Part shown: piece by piece, positions 16,538-24,554 of the stretch
Layout: every line of letters starts with the position of its first letter
How positions within the stretch are numbered: position 1 is the first letter of the stretch
NCBI GenBank assembly: GCA_022572355.1
Contig: JACZWC010000004.1
Location: 1 to 64,000 of the forward strand
Direction: 5' to 3'
Length of the DNA: 64,000 nt
DNA from: Bacteroidota bacterium
GTDB taxonomy: Bacteria; Bacteroidota; Bacteroidia; NORP154
Made by a program: the position numbers and the translations under genes
The notes under the pieces: model-generated
What the model saw: only the letters and a program-made list of their open reading frames with translations
Databases searched by the model: none
What the model was told of the DNA's origin: nothing

Positions 16538-18427
16538 TTACAAAATCATTCCGACCAACACCGCCGTAAACAGAGAGGCCAATGTGCCGCCAATTAATGC
16601 TTTCATTCCCAATGAGGCCAGCACTCCTTTCCTTTTGGGCGCCAATGCCCCGATTCCGCCAATCTGTATCCCTATAGACGCAAAATTGGCGAAGCCGCAC
16701 AAAATGTAGGTGGACATGATAATAGACTTTTCAGATACGAATTGGCCAGAATCTTTCATATCGCCTAACGATACATAGGCGACAAACTCATTAAGGATGG
16801 TCTTTTCACCCAACAATTGCCCTACCAGTACAATATCCGCCTGATCAACGCCCATAAGCCACGATAATGGAGCGAACATCAATCCGAGAATAAATTGTAA
16901 AGAAAGGGTTTTATAATCTCCAATGCCCAGCGCAGCAATTTTGTCATTCAAACCAGTGTATTTTCCGATCACATCCTCTAAAAAGAAATTGGCCATGGCT
17001 ATGAAAGCAATAAAGACCAACAACATCCCGGCCACATTAACTGCCAGCCTGATTCCATCCGTTGTTCCGTTGGCGATCGCCTCCAGGGCATTCGTTCCGG
17101 TTGTCTCTTTCGAAATTATAAGCTCCTCGTCAATATCCTCTGTTTCCGGCACCAAAATCTTAGCTGCTACAACCGCCGCAGGAGCTGACATTACAGATGC
17201 CGCCAATAAATGCTTTGCATAAAACATCTGCATTTCGGGGTCATCGCCACCTAAGAAGCCGATGTAAGCAGCCAGCACCCCTCCGGCAATTGTTGCCATA
17301 CCACCCGACATCAAACACATGAGCTCTGATCTGGTCATTGTATCGAGATAGGGCCGAATAAGCAAGGGTGATTCCGTTTGCCCGAGAAATATGTTCCCCG
17401 CCGCCGCCAGACTCTCTGCACCCGATAGCTTCAGTACCTTTTTCATTATCCAGGCGAAGACATATACTATTTTCTGGAGAATACCCCAATAGTAGAGAAG
17501 GCTGGTAAGCGCTGCAAAAAACACGATGGTTGGCAGCACCTGAATCACAAAGTTGATCAATGCCATTTCGATTTTATTGGTCACAAATGACTTGAAGAGA
17601 AAATCCGTTCCTTCCTTCGTGAATGATATTATCTGAATGAAAAAGCTACTGACGATTTCAAAGAAGAAAGCAACTGCAGGGACTTTTAGCACAAGCAAGG
17701 CAAATATCAACTGGATAAGCAATCCCTTTCCCACCAGTGACCAGGAGATGGCTCTGCGATTGGAACTGAATGCAACGGCAATAGCCAGCAAGGTTATAAT
17801 TCCAAGCATTCCTCTCCAGAATGATTCAAAGCTGAACCCTTCTGACTTATATGGCCCACTCTGCTTTGCTTCCGGAGGAGCTGCATCGCCACTTTCATCA
17901 GGAATGAAAAAGTAGATAGCTCCATCTTTCTCCAATGTCAATGAGTTTTCGCCAAATCCACCTAATTTGAAACTTATTATTGATTGAGCAGATACGACTT
18001 CCCCACCTTCAATTCGAACTACTTCGACACCCTCCTTAAAATAAGCCACAACGGATTTGCCCTTAACGACCATATACACGGATGAATCCAGATGGCTGGT
18101 GTCAGTGACGAGGTTTTGTTTTAGGATCAAGGTCCCTATGGGTGGCAGGTTACATTCCCAGCTTCCGCTAGTATTGATGTTTCGGCTTGCTATAACGAAG
18201 GTAAACCCGTCATCACTTAAATGAAGAATATCCGAATCTTCATGCCGATATACTTCCTCGGAATTCGGATCCTGAATGGAATTTAGTTTCCATTTTGCCT
18301 TAATAATTTCCAGGAAAGTACCATCTTCGAACGGGTTTGATTCTGATAAGTTTACTGAATCCTGAGAGAATAGAAACAGTGGAGCGAAGCAGAACAGACA
18401 CAGTAATATTCTGAATTTGGTCATCAC
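16538..18427 (-). CDS. Concentrative nucleoside transporter (NupC family) with secreted N-terminal domain
   Basis: A 629-residue protein. Residues 1-22 form a signal peptide (CFAPLFLFSQ). About 23-200 is a beta-rich, non-membrane domain (KWKLNSIQDPNSEEVYRH; SWECNLPP). From about 205 the protein is a CNT-type transporter with many membrane segments, including GQTESPLLIRPYL and MTRSELMCLMSGGMATIAGG, which bind nucleoside. The pump imports nucleosides with H+ or Na+. NupC-type transporters are usually about 400 residues, so the N-terminal domain is an addition. The start overlaps the end of the preceding nuclease gene by 4 bp, so both belong to the etfBA operon. Confidence 0.9.
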   Translation of the reverse strand: MMTKFRILLCLFCFAPLFLFSQDSVNLSESNPFEDGTFLEIIKAKWKLNSIQDPNSEEVYRHEDSDILHLSDDGFTFVIASRNINTSGSWECNLPPIGTLILKQNLVTDTSHLDSSVYMVVKGKSVVAYFKEGVEVVRIEGGEVVSAQSIISFKLGGFGENSLTLEKDGAIYFFIPDESGDAAPPEAKQSGPYKSEGFSFESFWRGMLGIITLLAIAVAFSSNRRAISWSLVGKGLLIQLIFALLVLKVPAVAFFFEIVSSFFIQIISFTKEGTDFLFKSFVTNKIEMALINFVIQVLPTIVFFAALTSLLYYWGILQKIVYVFAWIMKKVLKLSGAESLAAAGNIFLGQTESPLLIRPYLDTMTRSELMCLMSGGMATIAGGVLAAYIGFLGGDDPEMQMFYAKHLLAASVMSAPAAVVAAKILVPETEDIDEELIISKETTGTNALEAIANGTTDGIRLAVNVAGMLLVFIAFIAMANFFLEDVIGKYTGLNDKIAALGIGDYKTLSLQFILGLMFAPLSWLMGVDQADIVLVGQLLGEKTILNEFVAYVSLGDMKDSGQFVSEKSIIMSTYILCGFANFASIGIQIGGIGALAPKRKGVLASLGMKALIGGTLASLFTAVLVGMIL

Positions 18428-19041
18428 TTCTTCTTGCGCTTGTCTATTTCCTTTTTAATTCGTGAAGCATCTTCGTAAGCTTCATCACTTATAGCCTGTT
18501 TCAGGAATTCGTCGAGTTTCTTAACACTCACATTGGAGAGGTCATCTGATTCACCTGGCACCTCGTCTTCTTCGGATTCCTCAAATTCTTCAACAATCCC
18601 CTTTTCTATAACGGACTCTATTTCTTCTGATTCATCGAGTATTATCCCCGCGGCAGAAAGTATGAACTCATAAGTATAAATAGGACAACTGAATCTTATG
18701 GCAAGGGCAATTGAATCCGAGGTTCTAGCATCAATTTCCACCTCCTTTCCCTCTCGATCGCATATTAACTTGGCAAAGAAAATCCCTTCCACCAGGTTAT
18801 AGATAATAACCTCTTTTATCGTGATATTGAATGAATCGGCAAATGTTTTGAAGAGATCGTGTGTTAGTGGCCGGCTCGGCTTCATCTTCTCCAGCTCGAT
18901 GGCAATTGCCTGAGCTTCAAAACTTCCGATGATGATGGGCAACCTCCTCTTGCCGTCTTCTTCACCAAGTACAAGTGCATAGGCCCCGCTTTGGGTTTGA
19001 CTGTAAGAAAGGCCTATGATCTCGAGCTTGTGTTTTTTCAT
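18424..19041 (-). CDS. Bifunctional nuclease family protein with C-terminal UVR-like motif
   Basis: A 205-residue protein. The first about 135 residues are the bifunctional nuclease (BFN, DUF151) domain: EIIGLSYSQTQSGAYALVLGEEDGKRRLPI..., a GSFEAQAIAIELE segment and EIDARTSDSIALAIRF. An acidic linker follows (EEFEESEEDEVPGESDD). The C terminus (KKLDEFLKQAISDEAYEDAS) resembles the UvrB/UvrC interaction motif, a pairing known in Bacteroidota. It lies 15 bp after etfA and overlaps the transporter start by 4 bp. The role of BFN domains in bacteria is not well settled. Confidence 0.9.
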   Translation of the reverse strand: MKKHKLEIIGLSYSQTQSGAYALVLGEEDGKRRLPIIIGSFEAQAIAIELEKMKPSRPLTHDLFKTFADSFNITIKEVIIYNLVEGIFFAKLICDREGKEVEIDARTSDSIALAIRFSCPIYTYEFILSAAGIILDESEEIESVIEKGIVEEFEESEEDEVPGESDDLSNVSVKKLDEFLKQAISDEAYEDASRIKKEIDKRKKK

Positions 19042-19056
19042 CGGGCTTTAAATAAT

Positions 19057-20028
19057 CTAGCCTTTGAGATTTTTAATTGCGGCGTTCAATTTAGGTACTA
19101 CTTCAAATGCATCACCAATTATTCCGTAATCAGCAGCTTTGAAAATTGGTGCCTCTGAATCTGTATTGATAGCTACAATTACCTTACTGCCATTTACACC
19201 CGCCAGATGTTGAATCGCTCCTGAAATTCCAATGGCAAAGTACAAGTTGGGCCTCACTGTAATTCCCGTTTGGCCAACGTGCTCCGAGTGAGGCCTCCAG
19301 CCCATATCAGCTACAGGTTTAGAACAAGACGTTGCTGCTCCGAGCAGATCTGCCATTTCCTCTAACATTCCCCAATTCTCCGCTCCTTTTAAGCCTCTTC
19401 CACCTGACACTACAACAGTGGCTTCCGTGAGCGGTACTTTATCTGTTACCTTATTTGTACCCGTAATCTTAATTCCAAAATCAGCATCCACCAAATCGAC
19501 ACTAACCGACTCCACAGCTGCTTTTTTATCCGTTACTTCAGGAGAAAATGCATTGGGCTGCACCGCGAAAATCTTTATAGCAGAGGAAACGGTAACATCC
19601 GCAAATGCTTTGCCGGCATACACACTCCTTCTAACCGTCATGGAATCCCCATCTATTTGTGGCATTCCCATTACCCCTACTGCCATACCCGCCTGTAGCT
19701 TAGCCGATAACCTGGGCCCAATTGACTTGCTAGCATAATTATGTGAAAATATAATGACATCTGCTCCGGTGTTGCTTATAGCATCTGATACCACCTTGGT
19801 ATAACTCTGCGAATCGAAGTCTTTCAGTTTGTCATCATTGTAATGCAACACCTTGTCAGCACCGTAGTTTCCCAGGCTTTCTAAAACTGAGTTGTCCATT
19901 GCTCCTATAGCCACCGCTATGGTCTCAGTGCCCTTATCAGCTGCTACTTTACTCGCGTAATAAACGGCCTCCAGTGCCGAGTTCGGTACCGACCCACCTG
20001 AATTATCTGCATATACTAATACTGCCAT
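19057..20028 (-). CDS. etfA: Electron transfer flavoprotein subunit alpha
   Basis: A 323-residue ETF alpha subunit. The C-terminal FAD-binding domain is clear: SGGRGLKGAENW, GWRPHSEHVGQTG, LYFAIGISGAIQHLAG and INTDSEAPIFKAADYGIIGD. Together with EtfB it accepts electrons from acyl-CoA dehydrogenases and passes them to the quinone pool. It is 24 bp downstream of etfB and 15 bp upstream of the BFN gene, giving an etfB-etfA-bfn-nupC operon on the minus strand. Confidence 0.97.
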   Translation of the reverse strand: MAVLVYADNSGGSVPNSALEAVYYASKVAADKGTETIAVAIGAMDNSVLESLGNYGADKVLHYNDDKLKDFDSQSYTKVVSDAISNTGADVIIFSHNYASKSIGPRLSAKLQAGMAVGVMGMPQIDGDSMTVRRSVYAGKAFADVTVSSAIKIFAVQPNAFSPEVTDKKAAVESVSVDLVDADFGIKITGTNKVTDKVPLTEATVVVSGGRGLKGAENWGMLEEMADLLGAATSCSKPVADMGWRPHSEHVGQTGITVRPNLYFAIGISGAIQHLAGVNGSKVIVAINTDSEAPIFKAADYGIIGDAFEVVPKLNAAIKNLKG

Positions 20029-20052
20029 GTCTAAAAATTAAATTTCCCAATG

Positions 20053-20790
20053 CTAAATCACCTTAGCCTCGGTGTGTAATAGATTAATTAGTTCTTCCGC
20101 GTTATCCGCTTCTACATATTTACATTCCCCTTTTGAAGGAGGAAGTTCATAGGACTTTATTTTGACAAAAGATCCAGCGTCAACCGGCTCCACCACCGTA
20201 AGTGGCTTCGTTCGCGCCGACATGATTCCTCTCATACTTGGAATTCTCGGCTCCGTTACACCCTCCTGGATACTGGCAAGAAAAGGAGGGTTTACAGAAA
20301 TGACTTCTTTCCCACCTTCTATCTCCCGTTCCATAGTTGCTGTAGTTCCATCATAGTCAAATTTTGGAACTCCGGCGATAAAAGGGATGCCCATTATTTC
20401 CGCTACAATACCACCTACCTGAGCGCCTTCATAGTCAGTTGTTTCTCTTCCGGCAAAAATGTAATCGTAATTGCCTTCTTTCGCATAGTGGGCAATCTGA
20501 GTTGCCACGAAGTAACAATCCGTAGGTTCTGCATTTATCCTGATTCCTTCGTCTGCGCCTATAGCAAACGCTTTTCTGATAAGTGGTTCAGTGTCAGCAA
20601 GTCCTACGTTCATTACGGTGATGGTTCCTCCCAACGCCTCCTTGATCTCAATGGCTCGAGTTAAGGCAAATTCATCCAGTGGATTGATAACCCATTGTAC
20701 CCTTTCCGTATTGAATTGTGTATTGTTTTCTGTAAAAGTTATCTTGGTCGTTGTGTCTGGAACCTTCGCTATGCATATCAAAACATTCAT
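20053..20790 (-). CDS. etfB: Electron transfer flavoprotein subunit beta
   Basis: A 245-residue ETF beta subunit with the typical start NVLICIAKVPDTTTKITF, the nucleotide-binding DYIFAGRETTDYEGAQVGG segment and the recognition-loop region EVISVNPPFLASIQEGVTEPR. It is the first gene of the minus-strand etf operon. The 250-bp gap to the divergent pdhB gene holds repeated ACATGT boxes that may control one or both directions. Confidence 0.97.
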   Translation of the reverse strand: MNVLICIAKVPDTTTKITFTENNTQFNTERVQWVINPLDEFALTRAIEIKEALGGTITVMNVGLADTEPLIRKAFAIGADEGIRINAEPTDCYFVATQIAHYAKEGNYDYIFAGRETTDYEGAQVGGIVAEIMGIPFIAGVPKFDYDGTTATMEREIEGGKEVISVNPPFLASIQEGVTEPRIPSMRGIMSARTKPLTVVEPVDAGSFVKIKSYELPPSKGECKYVEADNAEELINLLHTEAKVI

Positions 20791-20823
20791 CAGAAATATG
20801 GTTTTAAGTGGTCATTTAAAAAA

Positions 20824-20904
20824 ACATGTAAAGCTAAAGAAAATGAATGAAACCAACATGTGAAGATTTTTCACACGAACACGCATATCTATTACATGTT
20901 GGTT
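20824..20904. promoter_or_regulatory. Inverted repeat and repeated ACATGT boxes between etfB and pdhB
   Basis: AACCAACATGT (20851-20861) and ACATGTTGGTT (20894-20904) form a perfect 11-bp inverted repeat 32 bp apart. A third ACATGT is at 20824-20829. Two CACGTG hexamers follow at about 20906 and 20931. The site lies in the only shared control region of the divergent etfBA operon and pdhB, so it could bind a common regulator. This is inferred from symmetry and position. Confidence 0.45.
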
Positions 20905-20989
20905 CCACGTGACCGATGAAATTAATTATAAACACGTGAAAATGAAATATTTCTTTAAATTAATAAAAATACCGGGCTATATGGGGTGA

Positions 20990-21020
20990 TTTGATGATGT
21001 TTAAGGAATTTTTACCTTTG
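20990..21020 (+). promoter_or_regulatory. Bacteroidota-type promoter of pdhB
   Basis: TTTG at 20990-20993 and TACCTTTG at 21013-21020, 19 bp apart, fit the -33 TTTG and -7 TAnnTTTG boxes of the phylum. The expected transcription start is about 7 bp further, some 14 bp before the ATG at 21041, so the leader would be very short. Confidence 0.65.
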
Positions 21021-21040
21021 TTTTCCTTCAAAAAGAGGTC

Positions 21041-22021
21041 ATGAGAGAAATTCAATTTAGAGAGGCAATTCGTGAAGCACTCACCGAAGAAATGAGGAGA
21101 GACGAGAACGTCTTTATCATTGGCGAAGAAGTTGCAGAATACAACGGGGCATACAAGGTAACCAAAGGTATGTTGGATGAGTTTGGGCCAGAAAGAATCA
21201 TCGATACACCCATCGCAGAACTCGGATTTGCGGGTATTGCGGTAGGCGCCGCAATGAATGGACTCCGGCCTATTGTCGAGTTCATGACTTTCAACTTTGC
21301 AATTCTGGCGATGGATCAGATTATCAATTCCGCCGCTAAAATGCTGCAGATGTCAGGGGGCCAGTTAAATATACCTATTGTATTTCGGGGGCCTAATGGA
21401 GCGGCCGGACAGTTGGCAGCTACTCATTCGCAGAGTTTTGAAGCCATTTATTCAAACATCCCCGGATTAAAAGTAATTTCTCCATCAAACCACTACGATG
21501 CCAAGGGTCTTTTGAAGGCCGCCATTAGAGACGACGATCCGGTAATTTTCTTTGAATCAGAAGTCATGTATGGTGATAAAGGCGAAGTTCCTGAAGGAGA
21601 ATATGTTATTCCCATTGGAGTTGCCGAGGTAAAAAGGCCGGGAAAGGATGTGACCATTGTCGGCTATGGTAAAGTGGTTAATGTTGTATTTGCAGCTGTT
21701 GAAGAATTGACAAAGGAGAACATCGATTGCGAGGTCATTGATATGAGAACAGTTCGCCCTATTGACTATAAAACAATTATCGAATCTGTAAAAAATACCA
21801 ACCGATTGGTGCTCGTAGAAGAATCATGGCCCCTGGCTTCTATTGCTTCAGAAGTTGCTTTTGTAGTTCAAAAAGATGCCTTTGATTACCTGGATGCCCC
21901 GATCAAGAGGGTAACACAACGAGATGTTCCTCTTCCCTATGCTCCAAACTTGGTGGACGCTTCGCTGCCCAGCATTGAGAGGATTGTCAGAGTCGTTAAA
22001 GAAGTGATGTACAGGCTCTAA
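21041..22021 (+). CDS. pdhB: Pyruvate dehydrogenase E1 component, beta subunit
   Basis: A 326-residue transketolase-type beta subunit: N-terminal REIQFREAIREALTEEMRRD, the cofactor region AELGFAGIAVGAAMNGLRPIVEFM, and a C-terminal transketolase domain ending in KEVMY. With E1 alpha it decarboxylates pyruvate using thiamine diphosphate and passes acetyl to E2. No alpha subunit or E2 gene is adjacent, so the complex is encoded in pieces. The related 2-oxoisovalerate E1 beta is similar, so substrate choice is likely rather than proven. Confidence 0.92.
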   Translation: MREIQFREAIREALTEEMRRDENVFIIGEEVAEYNGAYKVTKGMLDEFGPERIIDTPIAELGFAGIAVGAAMNGLRPIVEFMTFNFAILAMDQIINSAAKMLQMSGGQLNIPIVFRGPNGAAGQLAATHSQSFEAIYSNIPGLKVISPSNHYDAKGLLKAAIRDDDPVIFFESEVMYGDKGEVPEGEYVIPIGVAEVKRPGKDVTIVGYGKVVNVVFAAVEELTKENIDCEVIDMRTVRPIDYKTIIESVKNTNRLVLVEESWPLASIASEVAFVVQKDAFDYLDAPIKRVTQRDVPLPYAPNLVDASLPSIERIVRVVKEVMYRL

Positions 22022-22097
22022 GACTCCGGATTTCTACAATTTCATAGCCCTCATTTCTCTTTTATCTAAATCACAATTTACATCTCTTTATTATTAA

Positions 22098-22105
22098 TAC
22101 CTTTG
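22098..22105 (+). promoter_or_regulatory. Probable -7 box of the pyrophosphatase gene
   Basis: TACCTTTG matches TAnnTTTG and lies 55 bp before the ATG at 22160. No clear TTG is found at the usual -33 distance. Confidence 0.5.
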
Positions 22106-22159
22106 CGCGCCAAATAAGGACGTGTACTATAAAACCACAAAAATTTAAAGTTTAAACCA

Positions 22160-24529
22160 ATGGAAACCATAACATATATATTACCTGCTTTCGGAATTTT
22201 AGCACTTTTATTCGTAATGTGGAAGAGTGCCTGGGTTACAAAACAGGAAGTCGGAGATGAAAAAATGGCGAGGATTGCCAAGAGCATTTCAGATGGTGCA
22301 ATGGCATTTCTCAGAGCAGAATACAAGATCTTAGGCATTTTTGTGGTTACTGTTGCCGTACTGCTCGTTTTTAAGGGAAACCACGAAGCAAATTCACACG
22401 CTTTTGTAGCCTTGTCATTCGTTACGGGGGCATTGTGCTCCGCCCTTGCCGGATTCATTGGAATGAAAGTGGCTACTAAAGCCAATGTAAGAACTACTAA
22501 TGCTGCAAGAACGTCAATAGGACGTGCACTGGAAGTTGCCTTCTCTGGCGGATCAGTTATGGGACTGGGCGTAGTAGGGCTGGGTGTGCTCGGACTGAGC
22601 TCACTATTTTTGTTCTACACAACCATATTTGGTGTTGCATTTGATGAAATTGCCAAGGTCTTAAATGTATTGGCTGGTTTCTCATTAGGAGCATCTTCAA
22701 TCGCGCTCTTTGCAAGAGTTGGTGGTGGTATCTATACCAAAGCAGCAGATGTAGGTGCTGATCTCGTTGGAAAAATTGAGGCCGGAATCCCTGAAGATCA
22801 TCCTCTAAATCCAGCAACTATTGCTGACAATGTGGGAGATAACGTAGGTGACGTAGCCGGAATGGGTGCCGACTTATTTGAATCATATGTAGGATCAATT
22901 ATCGCAACAATGGTCTTAGGTGCCGCGTTTGTAGCCATACCAGAATTTGCGTTAAAATTTAATGGCTTGGGAGCAGTACTGCTTCCCATGACACTTGCCG
23001 CTTGCGGAATTGTAATGTCAATATTGGGTACATTCCTTGTTAAAGTAAAAGATGGAGGAAGCCTTCACAGAGCCCTGAATATGGGCGAATTCGCATCAGC
23101 TATTGCAATGGTTATTGCTTCATGGTTCATCATTAAGCATATGATGCCTGAGACTTGGTCTGTCGGAGGTATTGAATACACTTCTACAGGCGTGTTTCTG
23201 TCAACTATTGTTGGATTACTAGCGGGACTGGGAATCGGCAAAATCACCGAGTACTACACGGGTACCGGAACCAAACCCGTTTTATCAATTGTGAAGCAGT
23301 CACTAACCGGATCTGCTACCAACATCATTGCAGGATTAGGAGTTGGCATGATGTCAACCGCTGGTCCCGTGTTACTTATAGCAGCAGCCATCCTCCTCTC
23401 TCATCACTTTGCAGGTTTGTATGGAATAGCCATTGCGGCAGTGGGAATGTTGGCCAATACGGGTATTCAATTGGCAATTGATGCTTATGGGCCTATCTCA
23501 GACAACGCAGGTGGAATCGCAGAAATGGCAGATCTGCCCCCAGAAGTTCGAGAGAGAACAGATGAATTAGATGCAGTGGGAAACACTACTGCCGCTATTG
23601 GAAAGGGATTTGCCATCGGATCTGCAGCCTTGACAGCCCTGGCTCTTTTTTCTGCTTTCATGCAGCAGGCGAACATTACTTCTATTGATATTTCTCACCC
23701 AACCGTGATGGCTGGTTTGTTCATCGGTGGCATGTTGCCATTTGTTTTCTCTGCTATGGCCATGAATGCCGTTGGAAGAGCTGCTATGGCCATGATTGAA
23801 GAAGTAAGAAGGCAATTCAGGGAGCTGCCAGCGCTTAAGGCAGCACTGGAAGTCATGAACAAGACTGAAAACAAGGATAGGCATCACAGCGAATGGTCTG
23901 CAGAAGATCAAAAAATATATGATGCTGCTGATGGTGTTCCAGAATATGATAAATGTGTTGATATTTCTACAAAGGCATCAATAAAGGAAATGGTATTACC
24001 AGGTTTGTTGGCCATTGTTACTCCTGTAGCAATTGGTTTTGTTGGAGGAGCAGAAATGCTTGGCGGCCTTCTGGCAGGCGTTACCGTTTGTGGTGTGTTG
24101 ATGGCCATCTTTCAGTCAAATGCAGGAGGTGCATGGGACAATGCCAAGAAAATGATTGAAAGTGGTGTTGAAATTGATGGCGTAACTTATAAGAAAGGAT
24201 CAGATCTTCATAAAGCTGCAGTTGTTGGCGACACCGTTGGAGATCCTTTTAAAGATACATCAGGCCCTTCATTAAATATTCTATTAAAGCTGATGGCTGT
24301 GGTTGCACTTGTTATTGCTCCTAGTATTGCTTTGGAACTTCCAACTCCTGATGAGGTAATCTCCTCAGAACCGACTGAAGAAACATCTCAAGTGATCGAA
24401 TTTGAGCAAATGAATCGGGCCAGGATCTACGAGATTACTCAGGATCTTGCGGAGCAGCAAGCTGTGCAGAGGCAGGAGAACGAGGCCCGAATCGACCAGG
24501 CTACTGAGCAGCTCGCCACTCAGAAGTAG
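22160..24529 (+). CDS. hppA: K+-dependent membrane-bound ion-translocating pyrophosphatase
   Basis: A 789-residue integral membrane pyrophosphatase with about 16 membrane segments. It couples PPi hydrolysis to H+ or Na+ export. The substrate site [22 protein letters not shown] and [20 protein letters not shown] are intact, as is the later [16 protein letters not shown]. Ala478 in [10 protein letters not shown] marks the K+-dependent subfamily (the K+-independent one has Lys there). After the last membrane segment there is an unusual hydrophilic tail of about 65 residues, rich in Glu and Gln ([18 protein letters not shown]), likely a helix in the cytoplasm or periplasm. It is convergent with the vWA gene, 25 bp away. 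Confidence 0.95.
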   Translation: METITYILPAFGILALLFVMWKSAWVTKQEVGDEKMARIAKSISDGAMAFLRAEYKILGIFVVTVAVLLVFKGNHEANSHAFVALSFVTGALCSALAGFIGMKVATKANVRTTNAARTSIGRALEVAFSGGSVMGLGVVGLGVLGLSSLFLFYTTIFGVAFDEIAKVLNVLAGFSLGASSIALFARVGGGIYTKAADVGADLVGKIEAGIPEDHPLNPATIADNVGDNVGDVAGMGADLFESYVGSIIATMVLGAAFVAIPEFALKFNGLGAVLLPMTLAACGIVMSILGTFLVKVKDGGSLHRALNMGEFASAIAMVIASWFIIKHMMPETWSVGGIEYTSTGVFLSTIVGLLAGLGIGKITEYYTGTGTKPVLSIVKQSLTGSATNIIAGLGVGMMSTAGPVLLIAAAILLSHHFAGLYGIAIAAVGMLANTGIQLAIDAYGPISDNAGGIAEMADLPPEVRERTDELDAVGNTTAAIGKGFAIGSAALTALALFSAFMQQANITSIDISHPTVMAGLFIGGMLPFVFSAMAMNAVGRAAMAMIEEVRRQFRELPALKAALEVMNKTENKDRHHSEWSAEDQKIYDAADGVPEYDKCVDISTKASIKEMVLPGLLAIVTPVAIGFVGGAEMLGGLLAGVTVCGVLMAIFQSNAGGAWDNAKKMIESGVEIDGVTYKKGSDLHKAAVVGDTVGDPFKDTSGPSLNILLKLMAVVALVIAPSIALELPTPDEVISSEPTEETSQVIEFEQMNRARIYEITQDLAEQQAVQRQENEARIDQATEQLATQK

Positions 24530-24554
24530 AAAAAACAAGTGAGCGCCAGGAGTA

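Noticed and set aside
16401-16709. A 102-codon plus-strand frame near the end of the nucleoside transporter
   Set aside because: Mostly antisense to the transporter's C terminus, with no supporting feature.
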